A stretch of DNA of 64,000 bases from JBCCEJ01 sp039030335 (GTDB lineage Bacteria > Pseudomonadota > Gammaproteobacteria > HK1), in the NCBI GenBank assembly GCA_039030335.1, contig JBCCEJ010000013.1, positions 22,116-86,115 on the forward strand. Reading direction: 5' to 3'. The notes beneath the pieces were generated by a model that was not told the origin of the DNA, did no database searches, and worked only from the letters and a program-made list of their open reading frames with translations. Each line of letters begins with the position of its first letter. Positions within the stretch are counted from its first letter, which is position 1. Shown in pieces: positions 9,351 to 18,660 of the stretch. The translations under genes were made by a program, and so were the position numbers.

Positions 9351-9614
9351 GGGTTTCGAAGTCCACCTGCGTCGAGATTCATCAATGTCCCCTACGGCAG
9401 CATATTCGCTCGCCGGTTGCAATTGGCCCGAGCCGTCTACCGCACCGGTCTCGAGACGATCGTGCACTGGCTGTCAGCTCGTCGGTGCCAGCGCCACGGT
9501 CCAATTGTCGAGTTTTGTGGCTATACTCGTTGCGACCGGAATTCAATTCGCATCAGGCGCGCCGTGGGGTTCTCGGTCGCGGCCAGTTGCGGAACACGCG
9601 CGCGGAGGTTTCAG

Positions 9615-10085
9615 GTGCGATCGGTAACCAGCAGGCAGCGCGGCTTCACGCTGATAGAACTGATGATGACCGTCGCCATCATCGGCATCCTGGCGAGCAT
9701 CGCGATCCCTGCCTACTCCGACTACACGACCAGGGCGAGACTCACCGAAACCGCGGTGCAGCTCGGACACTGGGGGCGCGAGTTCTCGCGTTGGGCTGCC
9801 ATGGAAGGTGGCTTCCCGAACGATTCCCACATCGTACTGCCGCCAGAGGCCGCCTCGGATCTCGCCATCGACAACGCCACGTGGCTGGCTGAAACGGCGG
9901 TCGGCGGCAACTGGAACTACGAAGGTCCGGATCAATATCCGTACACCGGCATCGCAATCCTCGGCGCGACCGAGCCGGTCCGAACGATTCAGATGCTGGA
10001 CAAAATTCTCGATGACGGGAATCTGACCAGCGGAAAATTCCGCCAGACTGATAACGGCCGGTACACCTACATCATCGACGAATAG
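9615..10085 (+). CDS. Type IV pilin-like prepilin (PilE/minor pilin class)
   Basis: 156 residues from a GTG at 9615 that is preceded by GGAGG at 6-base spacing. The N-terminus is a class III prepilin leader: a short basic head, then the RG/FTLIEL cleavage site and a hydrophobic helix TVAIIGILASIAIPAYSDY. The prepilin peptidase PilD would cut after Gly and methylate Phe; Glu5 of the mature protein is present. The C-terminal part is short, with no Cys pair, so it may be a minor pilin or pseudopilin. It stands alone, with no other pilus gene near. A TATACT at 9522-9527 could be a -10 element but has no good -35 partner. Codons are in line with neighbours. Confidence 0.85.
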   Translation: MRSVTSRQRGFTLIELMMTVAIIGILASIAIPAYSDYTTRARLTETAVQLGHWGREFSRWAAMEGGFPNDSHIVLPPEAASDLAIDNATWLAETAVGGNWNYEGPDQYPYTGIAILGATEPVRTIQMLDKILDDGNLTSGKFRQTDNGRYTYIIDE

Positions 10086-10245
10086 CACCCTCACCACCGA
10101 TTTCCTCCACCACGCGCGGGCCCCCGGCCAGACGTCGGGACACTCGCCGTCAGCGCAATGAAAAACGCTATGCTCTGCTCTCGCAATGTCGCGGTCCTGC
10201 CCGGCGTCCGGGCACGGATACCAGGGGCACAACAGGAGGGGCGCA

Positions 10246-11013
10246 ATGATCGACCTGAACGGGCGCGTCGCGCTCATTACCGGTGGCGGATCCGGCATCG
10301 GCGCGGCCACTGCAGCACGGATGGGAGAGGCCGGCGCGAGCGTGGTGCTCGCAGGGATTCCGGCGGAGCAGCTGCAAACCACCGCGGAGAAACTACGTCA
10401 GCGTGACATTCGGGCCGCGGCGGTACCGACCGATGTCACGAGCGATGTGAGCGTCGCCGACGCAGTGCGCGCGGCGGTCGCGGAATTCGGCCGCCTCGAC
10501 ATCGTCGTCGCCAACGCCGGCATCCAACGGCACCAACAGGATCGCAACCTCCCGGAACTACCAGAAGCCGAATGGCAACTGACACAGGACGTGAACCTGG
10601 GCGGTGTCTACCGCACCTGCAGACACGGACTCGCACAGATGCTGGCTCAGGGCGAGGGCGGTGCCGTCGTTATCGTAAGCTCCATCACCGCATTGACCGG
10701 CATGTCACCGAACGTCTCGTATTCGACCACCAAAGCCGCTCTGCTTGGCTTCAACCGACACATCGCTGTGCACTACGCCGCCCAAGGCGTCCGGTGCAAT
10801 GTCGTTTGTCCCGGGGCTCTGGAGCAAACGCCGGACTGGGATGCCCACCCCGATCCGTCCGCGCGCAAACAAACCATGGAGCGGAACATCCCACTAGGCC
10901 GGCTCGGGCGTTCCGATGAAATCGCTCCGATGATCGCGTTTCTGGCTTCGGACGCAGCGAGCTACACCACGGGCGGTCAGTTCGTGATCGACGGTGGTCT
11001 GACGGTGCGCTGA
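10246..11013 (+). CDS. SDR-family NAD(P)-dependent oxidoreductase
   Basis: 255 residues from an ATG at 10246 with AGGAGG just upstream. It is a classical short-chain dehydrogenase: cofactor motif TGGGSGIG (residues about 12-19), NAG at VVANAGIQ, catalytic Ser in VIVSSITALTG, and YSTTK (YxxxK). The C-terminal GRSDEIAPMIAFLASDAASY and GGQFVIDGGL are typical of 3-oxoacyl-ACP reductase-like SDRs. The substrate cannot be deduced. It is convergent with the dioxygenase gene 20 bases downstream. Confidence 0.9.
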   Translation: MIDLNGRVALITGGGSGIGAATAARMGEAGASVVLAGIPAEQLQTTAEKLRQRDIRAAAVPTDVTSDVSVADAVRAAVAEFGRLDIVVANAGIQRHQQDRNLPELPEAEWQLTQDVNLGGVYRTCRHGLAQMLAQGEGGAVVIVSSITALTGMSPNVSYSTTKAALLGFNRHIAVHYAAQGVRCNVVCPGALEQTPDWDAHPDPSARKQTMERNIPLGRLGRSDEIAPMIAFLASDAASYTTGGQFVIDGGLTVR

Positions 11014-11033
11014 CAGTTGCGGCGGCGCCCGCG

Positions 11034-12041
11034 TTAGCCACCGTACGCGCGGCGCCCCCAGTCCCGATGCCACAGGCGCAGCAGGTGCCGCCTCCGGGCC
11101 GGGTCCTCGTCATCGCGGTACTCACCACGGCCATGCCCGACAGAGCGGTTGTTCACGATCTGCAGCTGTCCCGGCTCAATGGTGAACGAACAGGCGAGGG
11201 ATGGGTCTTCGACGATCCCGGTCACGGCATCGAAGGCGGCCTTCGCAATTCCCTCGAAGGCCAGGCCCTCGGTCGCGTAACCCGCCGGGATGGTGAAGTG
11301 CGTGTAGCGCGAGCGCAGTTCGCCGTCGTACGTGAACACCGGGTAGAAAACCGTCTGAGGCTCGCCAGCACGAAAGTCGCCCTGCCGATCCTGATAGAAC
11401 GGTTCGTACAGGCGCGGCAACAGATCCGGATAACGCTCGAGCATGACGTTATGCACGGTGTAGAAACTGATGAAGTGGCTGACGCCACCTTCAGCGGCCT
11501 TGCGCAGACTGAGCAGGCTCACGTGGTCGGGTGGGCAGTGGTTGAAAGAATTGTCCGTGTGCGGACGCTGCGGGTAGTTCGTGCGAAAACCGCGCACACC
11601 AACCCGCTTGGGAATTCCGGTATCGCGCACGTCGACCATCATCTCGCCCTGAATCGACTGCGAGACCGGCCGGCCGAGCAACGTTCCCAGCAACCAGAAC
11701 ATGCTCCGCACCTGTTCCGACGAGTAATCCTCGACCGGAAATCGATCGAGAACCACGACGCCGAAGCCGCGATTCAGTCGCTCGCGCGCATCGGCCATCA
11801 AGGCAGTACAGGCATCCAGGCAGTAGTCGCCCGGGTCGATCGCGAGCATCGGCATCTGCTCGAGTTCGAGTTGGTTGAGGGCGGTGGCGAGTTCGGCCAC
11901 ACAGTCGGCCGGGACGGCTACCTTCCAGTCGGATTCGCGCACGGATTCGCTACGCCAGGCCATCGGCCCGGACTCGATCTGGTGCAGCATCCGGGGTGCG
12001 CAGGGTGCTTCGGAAGCACCGTCGGCCGACACGTTACTCAT
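11034..12041 (-). CDS. TauD/TfdA-type Fe(II)/2-oxoglutarate-dependent dioxygenase
   Basis: 335 residues. The Fe-binding facial triad is visible: RPHTDNSFNHCPPDH gives the HxD pair, and NNRSVGHGRGEYRDDEDPAR gives the distal His, followed by RRRHLLRLW with the 2-oxoglutarate-binding Arg. The block ERLNRGFGVVVLDRFPVEDY is typical of the TauD/clavaminate-synthase-like group, which hydroxylates small substrates using O2 and 2-oxoglutarate. An AGGTG lies 5 bases before the ATG. It is transcribed away from the glutamine-synthetase-like gene, with about 240 bases between starts. The substrate is unknown; the neighbouring GS-like and SHMT genes suggest amine or amino-acid catabolism, which is inference. 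Confidence 0.85.
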   Translation of the reverse strand: MSNVSADGASEAPCAPRMLHQIESGPMAWRSESVRESDWKVAVPADCVAELATALNQLELEQMPMLAIDPGDYCLDACTALMADARERLNRGFGVVVLDRFPVEDYSSEQVRSMFWLLGTLLGRPVSQSIQGEMMVDVRDTGIPKRVGVRGFRTNYPQRPHTDNSFNHCPPDHVSLLSLRKAAEGGVSHFISFYTVHNVMLERYPDLLPRLYEPFYQDRQGDFRAGEPQTVFYPVFTYDGELRSRYTHFTIPAGYATEGLAFEGIAKAAFDAVTGIVEDPSLACSFTIEPGQLQIVNNRSVGHGRGEYRDDEDPARRRHLLRLWHRDWGRRAYGG

Positions 12042-12278
12042 CGATCACCTCATCCGCTACGGTGTACCGTCGCTGCATCATATTCGGCACAGACCTGACC
12101 GTCGGGTGCACCGATGTGCCGGATCATGACGCCGTCCGGTCAGAATGCACAATGGATCGGCCAGTGTCATGCGCCCCGGACGGCAAGTACAGTCGGAGGA
12201 TGGGTGCCTCGGCGCCCCGTGCTGCCGAGGCGGGTGCAGCAAAGCCAATCGACCACCTGTAATCAAGAGTTCTCAATC

Positions 12279-13622
12279 ATGACCGACCCAGCGACGTTGC
12301 AAGCACTTCGAACGGCGGCCACCGAAGCGGCAGTGCACACCATCGAAATCGGCACACCCGACACTCAGGGCCACCTGCGTGGAAAGCGCGTCCCCGTAGT
12401 TCGCTTTTTCGAAACCGTGGCCACCTCTGGCGTCAATGTCGCAGACGCGATCTTCGTGTTCGATATGCAAAACGACCTGCCGGATAACGCGTTCATCAAC
12501 ATGGACAGCGGGTATCTCGACTGCTGTCTGATGCCGCGCCTCGAAACCGCCCGGTTCCTCGGTCACCGACCAGGCTACGGGTTACTGTTTGCCGACGCAC
12601 TGACGCCGGCTGGAGAACTGCATCCCCTCGCGCCGAGAACGGTGCTGCGGCGCCAGATAGAACGCTGCAATGCGCTTGGAATGGATCCGGTGGTCGCCAC
12701 GGAACTCGAGTTCTTCCTATGCACGCCTGACTGGCAGCCCGTACAGAACCATATCCAGTACAGTTCTCTGACAGACGCCATGAACATAGAAACGGTGCTC
12801 GCGGAAATGCGCCAGGCACTCGCGGCGGCCGGCATCGAAGTCGAGTCATCCAACGCGGAATACGGTCCGGGTCAGTTCGAGATCAACACCGGTCACGCCG
12901 ACGCGATGACGGCGGCCGACAACACGGTTTTGTTCAAGAGCATCGTCAAACAGGTCGCGGTGCAGCACGGGCTTCGAGCGACGTTCATGCCGAAACCGTG
13001 GGCGGAACAGTCCGGCAATGGCATGCACGTCCACACGAGTCTCGTGCGCGATGGTGTGAACCTGTTCGCAGATGCCGGACACGAGCCGAACGCCACGATG
13101 CGCCACTGGCTAGGTGGCCTGTTGGAGCATGCAGCGGCGCTCAGTCTGCTCGGCATGCCGAACGGCAACGCGCCCAAGCGCATCGCGCCCTACACATTCG
13201 CTCCTACGCACATCTGTTGGGGGCTCGACAACCGCACCGTGCTGGCACGTTGCATGGTAGAGCCACAGGCTGCGTCGAACCGCGTCGAATTCCGCTCAGC
13301 GGGGGCTGATGCCAATCCGCACCTGATGATCGCGGGCCTGCTGGCAGCCGGCGCGGACGGGGTAGAACGGGGCGTCGAGCCAATACCCATGAGTGCGGGC
13401 GATATGTATACAAACCCTGGTGCTCATACCCCGATCCCAACGACCCTTGGCGACACCATCGCCGCGTTCGAAGGGAGTGCCCTCGCGGATTTGATGGGCG
13501 AGATGTTCTCACAGAGCTTCGTCAGCATTGCCAACGGGGAGCTGGCGCTGGCCGCGGAACACGCGCCCGAAGCTGACGCCGTTAACGACTGGGAGCGGGC
13601 GCGTTTCCTCGAGCATTGCTGA
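12279..13622 (+). CDS. Glutamine synthetase family protein (gamma-glutamyl ligase type)
   Basis: 447 residues from an ATG at 12279. It has GS catalytic blocks: VATELEFFL (residues about 141-149), YGPGQFEIN, FMPKPWAEQSGNGMHVHTSL, and FRSAGADANPHLMIAGLLAAG. These place it in the GlnA-like/PuuA group, in which ATP-dependent gamma-glutamylation of an amine is common; the adenylylation segment of true GlnA is not evident. A longer open frame upstream has no good start. It runs co-directionally with the PPOX-like and SHMT genes. The nearby dioxygenase, together with SHMT, would fit use of an N-methylated amine as carbon or nitrogen source, but the substrate is unknown. Confidence 0.87.
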   Translation: MTDPATLQALRTAATEAAVHTIEIGTPDTQGHLRGKRVPVVRFFETVATSGVNVADAIFVFDMQNDLPDNAFINMDSGYLDCCLMPRLETARFLGHRPGYGLLFADALTPAGELHPLAPRTVLRRQIERCNALGMDPVVATELEFFLCTPDWQPVQNHIQYSSLTDAMNIETVLAEMRQALAAAGIEVESSNAEYGPGQFEINTGHADAMTAADNTVLFKSIVKQVAVQHGLRATFMPKPWAEQSGNGMHVHTSLVRDGVNLFADAGHEPNATMRHWLGGLLEHAAALSLLGMPNGNAPKRIAPYTFAPTHICWGLDNRTVLARCMVEPQAASNRVEFRSAGADANPHLMIAGLLAAGADGVERGVEPIPMSAGDMYTNPGAHTPIPTTLGDTIAAFEGSALADLMGEMFSQSFVSIANGELALAAEHAPEADAVNDWERARFLEHC

Positions 13623-13628
13623 GTCAGT

Positions 13629-13647
13629 CTGCCCGCGTGTCGGGCAG
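13629..13647 (+). terminator. Hairpin after the GS-like gene
   Basis: CTGCCCG (13629-13635) and CGGGCAG (13641-13647) form a perfect 7-bp GC-rich stem with loop CGTGT, starting 6 bases after the stop codon. There is no T-tract, so it is either a weak terminator or an RNA-stabilising hairpin within the operon. Confidence 0.45.
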
Positions 13648-13739
13648 CGCGGTCGCGGCAACCCGCGCCGCCGGAATGCGGTGTCGCAATGTCGGGTGCT
13701 ACACAGTCAGCATGGCGAAGCGGACGGCGGGAGCATTCG

Positions 13740-14141
13740 TTGATTTCCGATTCCCGGTCTGCGCGGATCGCCGCCATTGAGGCGTCGCGCTATCTCAGCC
13801 TGACTACCTTCCGCCGCACGGGGGCAGCTGTGCCGACCCCAGTCTGGTTTGCGCGCTTGCACGACGGTTGGTTCGCGTTCAGCGCTGGCACGGCTGGCAA
13901 GATCAAACGCCTTCGGCATACGTCCCGGGTGCTCGTGGCGCCCTGCAGCGCCCGTGGCCGAATCTACGGTGAAACGGTGGAAACTCGCGCCGAACTCATC
14001 GACGACACCGCAGCCGCTGAGCTGGCCTACGCCGCCCTGAGAGCCCGATATGGATGGCAGATGACTCTGCTCGACTGGCTCTCCTCGCTGAGCGGCAGGC
14101 GCGCTGAGCGTCAGGTCATCAAGATTGTCCTGCCAGACTGA
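13740..14141 (+). CDS. PPOX-class (pyridoxamine oxidase-like / F420-type) split-barrel protein
   Basis: 133 residues if started at TTG 13740, which has GGGAG at 6-base spacing; an ATG at 13689 in the same frame (150 residues) lacks a good site. The sequence ASRYLSLTTFRRTGAAVPTP then VWFARLHDGWFAFSAGTAGK and RVLVAPCSARG matches PPOX-class F420-dependent oxidoreductases, small split-barrel proteins that bind FMN or F420. The ordering is typical of the group, with a C-terminal hydrophobic stretch. It lies between the GS-like ligase and glyA, 15 bases from the latter, so probably in one operon. Confidence 0.72.
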   Translation: MISDSRSARIAAIEASRYLSLTTFRRTGAAVPTPVWFARLHDGWFAFSAGTAGKIKRLRHTSRVLVAPCSARGRIYGETVETRAELIDDTAAAELAYAALRARYGWQMTLLDWLSSLSGRRAERQVIKIVLPD

Positions 14142-14156
14142 ATGCGGGAGTAACGC

Positions 14157-15425
14157 ATGTCGCCCGACCCACAATTCTTCGCAAGAGCGCTGGCCGATTC
14201 GGATCCAGCCGTCGCGGCGGCACTGGCCGGAGAAACCGTGCGCCAGCGCGACCGCATCGAACTGATCGCGTCGGAAAACATCGTGAGCCGCGCCGTGCTC
14301 GACGCGCTCGGCCATCCGATCGTCAACAAAACGCTGGAAGGCTATCCCGGCCGGCGGTTCCATGGCGGTGGCGAATGGGTCGATGTCATCGAGCGCACCG
14401 CGATGGAACGCGCATGTGAACTGTTCGACTGCGCGCACGCCAACGTCCAGCCGCACTCCGGAACGCAGGCGAATCAGGCCGTGTTCTTCGCGACGCTGAG
14501 CCCCGGCGACACCGTCTTGAGCATGGACCTTGCCGCTGGTGGCCACTTGAGCCACGGCTCGAAAGCCAATCAATCAGGGCGCTGGTTCAACGTCCATCAC
14601 TATGGCGTCGCGGCCGAGTCCGGCCAGATCGACTATGGCGAGGCGGCCCGCGTGGCCGCCCAAACAAAGCCCAAACTACTGGTGGCCGGCGGCTCCGCCT
14701 ATCCGCGCCAGATCGACTTCGCGCGTCTCGCTGGCATCGCCCGGGACGCTGGCGCGTTGTTCCTGGTCGACATGGCCCACATCGCCGGCCTCGTGGCCGG
14801 CGGCGCCCACCCATCGCCGATCCCGCACGCCGACATCGTGACCTGCACGACCACCAAGACACTGCGCGGCCCGCGGGGCGGGCTCATCCTCAGTCGCGAC
14901 GCCAGTTGGCAAAAGCGCTTCGAAAGCGCCATTTTTCCAGGGGTTCAGGGCAGTTTGCACACACAGATACTGGCCACGAAAGCAGTCTGCCCCGGCGAGG
15001 CCTTGCAGCCATCTTTCAAGATTTACGCTGAGCAGGTCGTAGCGAATGCCAGGACGCTTGGAGAAGTGCTACGCCAGTGCGGTATCGACCTGGTAAGCGG
15101 CGGCACGGATACCCATCTGCTGTTGCTGAACCTCGCCAGCACGGGCCTGTCCGGAGCACTCGGCGAACAACGACTCGCGGACGGTCACATCACTTCAAAC
15201 AAGAATCCGGTTCCGTTCGACGCCACCCGTCCCACCGAATGGCGCGGCCTGCGCCTTGGCGTATCCGCGGTCACGACGCGCGGCATGACCGAAAGTGACA
15301 TGGCGTCACTCGGCTCGGTAGTGGCGGATTTGCTACTTGCACCACAAGACACGTTGTCGGGCGCAGTCACCAAGGCGAAGACCCGTGTCGCGGCGCTATG
15401 CGAAGCTCATCCGGTCTACCCCTAG
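14157..15425 (+). CDS. glyA: Serine hydroxymethyltransferase
   Basis: 422 residues, the usual GlyA length. It converts serine and tetrahydrofolate to glycine and methylene-tetrahydrofolate, with PLP. Seen: IELIASENIVSRAVLDALG near residue 35, EGYPGRRFHGGGEWVD, HANVQPHSGTQAN, VDMAHIAGLVAGG, and the PLP-lysine motif TTTKTLRGPRGG with Lys234. Variations from housekeeping GlyA (DLAAGGHLSHGSKANQSGRW) suggest a divergent paralogue. GGGAG lies 7 bases before the ATG. Third in a GS-like/PPOX/glyA run, which may channel glycine or one-carbon units. Confidence 0.92.
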   Translation: MSPDPQFFARALADSDPAVAAALAGETVRQRDRIELIASENIVSRAVLDALGHPIVNKTLEGYPGRRFHGGGEWVDVIERTAMERACELFDCAHANVQPHSGTQANQAVFFATLSPGDTVLSMDLAAGGHLSHGSKANQSGRWFNVHHYGVAAESGQIDYGEAARVAAQTKPKLLVAGGSAYPRQIDFARLAGIARDAGALFLVDMAHIAGLVAGGAHPSPIPHADIVTCTTTKTLRGPRGGLILSRDASWQKRFESAIFPGVQGSLHTQILATKAVCPGEALQPSFKIYAEQVVANARTLGEVLRQCGIDLVSGGTDTHLLLLNLASTGLSGALGEQRLADGHITSNKNPVPFDATRPTEWRGLRLGVSAVTTRGMTESDMASLGSVVADLLLAPQDTLSGAVTKAKTRVAALCEAHPVYP

Positions 15426-15531
15426 TTCCAGGCTCGCGCGGCCGCCGTGACAGCCACGAATTGCCACCGCGCTGGAGTGACGCCCGCACCTGTAGTATCT
15501 GCAATGATCGGGCTCGGCCCAGTAGGCACAT

Positions 15532-15570
15532 TTTCCGATGCCATCGTCAGGAGTACAATCACATCGGAAA
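15532..15570. repeat. 9-bp inverted repeat upstream of the PrsT gene
   Basis: TTTCCGATG (15532-15540) and CATCGGAAA (15562-15570) are perfect inverted copies 21 bases apart. A TACAAT at 15554-15559 between them could be a -10 element. The arrangement resembles an operator for a dimeric regulator, but no binding protein is known. Confidence 0.35.
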
Positions 15571-15664
15571 CGTGGCAAGTTTATGAATTTTCTTTGCAAT
15601 TTGCCGCGAACCACCTCAGCGCAACCGGATCGGAGCTGTGGCACATGAAGTTGATGGAGCGACG

Positions 15665-15877
15665 ATGTCCCAGCGGTCCAGGCCATTGAAACCAATCGAC
15701 AAGACTGTCGATTCGGGTGCGCGACGCGCTCTCGGGTCTACGTCTCGACCCGCCGCCCGCCTACCACGCCCGACCGGACGTCCAGACATCGACGACCGCA
15801 AGTGTGGCACGGCGTCCGGACGCAAAGCCCGCGCTCGGGCTGAGCAAATAGTTGAATCCATGCGGGGCTCCGAATGA
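15665..15877 (+). CDS. Possible small basic leader protein, coupled to the PrsT gene
   Basis: A 70-residue open frame from ATG 15665 with GGAG five bases upstream. Its stop overlaps the start of the PrsT gene as ATGA, a typical translational-coupling arrangement. The product is strongly basic (many Arg and Lys), has no signal peptide or known domain, and is low in complexity, so it may be only a coupling leader or chance open frame. I do not recognise a family. Confidence 0.35.
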   Translation: MSQRSRPLKPIDKTVDSGARRALGSTSRPAARLPRPTGRPDIDDRKCGTASGRKARARAEQIVESMRGSE

Positions 15878-18660
15878 AAACCAAAGCTCTATCTGGCAGC
15901 GGCACGGGCCGCGCAATGTTGGTGGCCGCCGCATTGGCGCTGCTGTTGGCCGGCTGCGGGGGCGACGAGCAGGCCGTGTCCATCGAGGACGCATCGAAGG
16001 ACATTGCTGAAGGACGGCACGTCGCCGCGACATTGCGACTGAAAGATATTCTCAGCCGGACGCCCGACAGCGCGGCCGCACGGGAACTGTTGGGCGACAC
16101 CTATCTGGCGCTCGGCGACGCCGCGGCAGCCGAAGGCGAGTACCAGCGCATACTGGAGCGGGACCAAAACCCGAACCTGCGCGCTAAGTGGCTCCGCTCA
16201 CTTCTCGACGGGCGGAAGTATAAAGAAGTCCTGAGATGGCTCGACGGCAACACCGAGGTGGACCTCGGCATACACGGGAGTGTGTTGCGGGCGGCGGCCT
16301 CCTACGCCGCCACCGGTAATGGCGAAGAGCCGATCAAGCTCGTCGAGGCGGTGTTGGCCGATGGCGGCGCGGATGCCAGGGCAAGGCGCGAGGCGCTGAA
16401 TCTCAAGATCATCATCCTCACCCAGCGCGACCATCGTGGCCTGCGCGAGACCGCCGATCTCGCGATCAAGGAGTCGCCACAACACTTCAGCACGGTACTC
16501 GCCGCAGCGGGCGCCTACCTGGAACTCCGCGACGCGGCGAAATCCAAGGAAATGTTTGAGAGGGCGGCGCAACTGGTCCCAGAAAACCCCTTTGCGCGGC
16601 TTGGCATCTCACTCTCTTCAATTCGCCTCGAAGATCCGAAGGCGGCACGCTCGCAGGTCGAATTCCTGAATGCCACCTTGCACACAACGGCGGTGCCCGA
16701 CCTGGTCCAGGCTCAGATTTTCTGGCTGGAGCAGGATCTGGAGCAGGCGGAATTCTACGCACGAAGATTCCTCTCAAAGTTACCCGACTCTCCAGCAGGC
16801 CTGCGGCTGCTCGGATACATTACTTCCGCCCGCGAACTGGACCTGCAGGCCAAGGAGAACTTCGAGACCTATCTGAGCCTCATGCCATGGGACGACACGG
16901 CGAGGATCCGGCTCGCGTCCACGCTCGGCAAACTGGGCTCAGTAGCGGAGAGCGTTCAGGTGCTGGTAGAAGGCGCGGCACTAGCGAGCGCGAGCGCGGC
17001 GCTCCTACAGGCGACCGGGCTCGCGTTGGTGAGAAGCGGACGTCAATCGGAAGGCATGGAGATGCTACTTCGCGCGCGTGAGGCTGACCCCGAAAACGCT
17101 GACCTTCGCTTGCATGTCGCGTCGGCACACCTGCAGCTCGGAGAGTTTGAGGCGGTACAGGATGAACTCTCGAACTTTGCCGGCGAGGGGAATACGGCCC
17201 TCGGCGCCAAGCTCATCGAAGGATATATGCTACAGGCGACAAAACAGCTCGAGGCGGCCGAAAAACTGGCCGCCGGTCTGATCGCAGAGTTTCCGACCGC
17301 ACCACAAGCCTATATTTACGCGGGATCGCTCGCAGTAGTCGATGAGAAGCGCCTCGACGAAGCGCTGGCGCAGTTCAACAAGTCGGTCGAGCTGCTGGAA
17401 ACACCCCGCGCATACACGTTGATCGGGACGACCCATCTGAAGCAACGCGCCCCCGACAAAGCCAAAACCGCATACGAGCGAGCGCTCGAGATCGATGACG
17501 CTCATGTGCCGGCCCTGGAAGGCATGTCAATCGTCGCGAAAGCCTTCCGCAACAACGATGCGGCCCGCGCTTTCCTGCAAAAGGCGGTCCGGCTCGACCC
17601 GGGTCGTATCGGCACGCGCCGCAAACTGGTCGACCTGTTGCTGCGCACCAACGATGCCCGCTCCGCGCTGCCTCACGCGCACGATCTGGTTGAGCTGAAT
17701 CCCTCGACGACCAACCGGGTTTTGCTCGGCCGCGCGCAAGCCATGGCGGGGCGCACCGACACCGCATTGCTGACGTTCTCGGAGTTGACCCAGGAATTTC
17801 CGAACGAAGGGGAGCCCTGGTACTACCTCGCCAGAGCCCGGGAGAGCGCCGGTGACGACATCGGCGCCGCTCGGGCATGGCAGGAATCGTTAACCCATCT
17901 ACCGAACCGTCTGGAGAGCCGCTTCCGTTACGTGACCACGCTCGCGAGAATCGGCGATTTCGTAGAGGCAAAGGCTCAGGCGAAGCTGCTGGAAACACGT
18001 GTTCCGGACAACCCGAATACCTGGCTCGTGTCCGGCGAGCTCTACAACCAGACGGAGGACTTTGAAACAGCGCTCCAGAAATTCCAGAAATCGTTCGAGC
18101 TGCGAAAATCACCTCAGGCGGCGATCAAAGTCGCTGGTGCGCTGGCTCGCCTGGATCGGCTCGGTGAGGGTCTCGAACTCCTTCGCGCGTACATCGACGA
18201 AGCGCCGGATTCGTTCGATGCACGTATGGTCTACGCGACGACGCTCGCTAATCACGGCAAGGTCGAGGAGGCCCACGAAGTCTTCCAGGCCATGTCGAAG
18301 CAATTCCGCAATCATGTCGTGCTGAACGGTCTCGCCTACACGGCGATTCAGCTGGGCAAATCTGTGGAAGCTGTCGAATATGCGCGCCGCGCCCGTGACT
18401 TGAGCCCGGGCGATCCGTCCGTGCTCGACACGCTTGGATGGGCGCTAGTCGCCACAGGGCAGCCTGCATTGGCGGTCGGTCATCTGGAACGTGCGGTGCA
18501 GAGTCAGCCGGAGAACGGCACTTTCCTGTTCCATCTCGCCAACGCACTCCTGAAGAGCGGCGAACTGGAAGCCGGCAAGAAAGCGTTGCAACGCGCGGTC
18601 GCGTCCAAGCGGGCGTTTCCCGAGCGCGAACGCGCCAAACTGATGCTGGACGCGCAATAG
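15874..18660 (+). CDS. prsT: PEP-CTERM/XrtA system TPR-repeat lipoprotein PrsT
   Basis: 928 residues. The N-terminus is a lipoprotein signal: basic head, hydrophobic VAAALALLLAGC and Cys28 as lipobox. The rest is one long array of tetratricopeptide repeats (for example RELLGDTYLALGDAAAAEGE, and LDTLGWALVATGQPALAVGH near the C-terminus). Length and order match PrsT of the PEP-CTERM/exosortase system, whose members accompany exosortase XrtA and exopolysaccharide genes. It probably sits in the outer or inner membrane and organises export of PEP-CTERM proteins or polysaccharide; exact function is unknown. Two PEP-CTERM proteins lie nearby (19885-20964 and 38158-39096), but no exosortase is in the window. 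Confidence 0.88.
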   Translation: MKTKALSGSGTGRAMLVAAALALLLAGCGGDEQAVSIEDASKDIAEGRHVAATLRLKDILSRTPDSAAARELLGDTYLALGDAAAAEGEYQRILERDQNPNLRAKWLRSLLDGRKYKEVLRWLDGNTEVDLGIHGSVLRAAASYAATGNGEEPIKLVEAVLADGGADARARREALNLKIIILTQRDHRGLRETADLAIKESPQHFSTVLAAAGAYLELRDAAKSKEMFERAAQLVPENPFARLGISLSSIRLEDPKAARSQVEFLNATLHTTAVPDLVQAQIFWLEQDLEQAEFYARRFLSKLPDSPAGLRLLGYITSARELDLQAKENFETYLSLMPWDDTARIRLASTLGKLGSVAESVQVLVEGAALASASAALLQATGLALVRSGRQSEGMEMLLRAREADPENADLRLHVASAHLQLGEFEAVQDELSNFAGEGNTALGAKLIEGYMLQATKQLEAAEKLAAGLIAEFPTAPQAYIYAGSLAVVDEKRLDEALAQFNKSVELLETPRAYTLIGTTHLKQRAPDKAKTAYERALEIDDAHVPALEGMSIVAKAFRNNDAARAFLQKAVRLDPGRIGTRRKLVDLLLRTNDARSALPHAHDLVELNPSTTNRVLLGRAQAMAGRTDTALLTFSELTQEFPNEGEPWYYLARARESAGDDIGAARAWQESLTHLPNRLESRFRYVTTLARIGDFVEAKAQAKLLETRVPDNPNTWLVSGELYNQTEDFETALQKFQKSFELRKSPQAAIKVAGALARLDRLGEGLELLRAYIDEAPDSFDARMVYATTLANHGKVEEAHEVFQAMSKQFRNHVVLNGLAYTAIQLGKSVEAVEYARRARDLSPGDPSVLDTLGWALVATGQPALAVGHLERAVQSQPENGTFLFHLANALLKSGELEAGKKALQRAVASKRAFPERERAKLMLDAQ

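Noticed and set aside
9514..9535. Sigma-54-like site before the pilin gene (TGGC...TTGC)
   Set aside because: The GG and GC are 11 bases apart rather than 10, a spacing change that generally abolishes sigma-54 binding.
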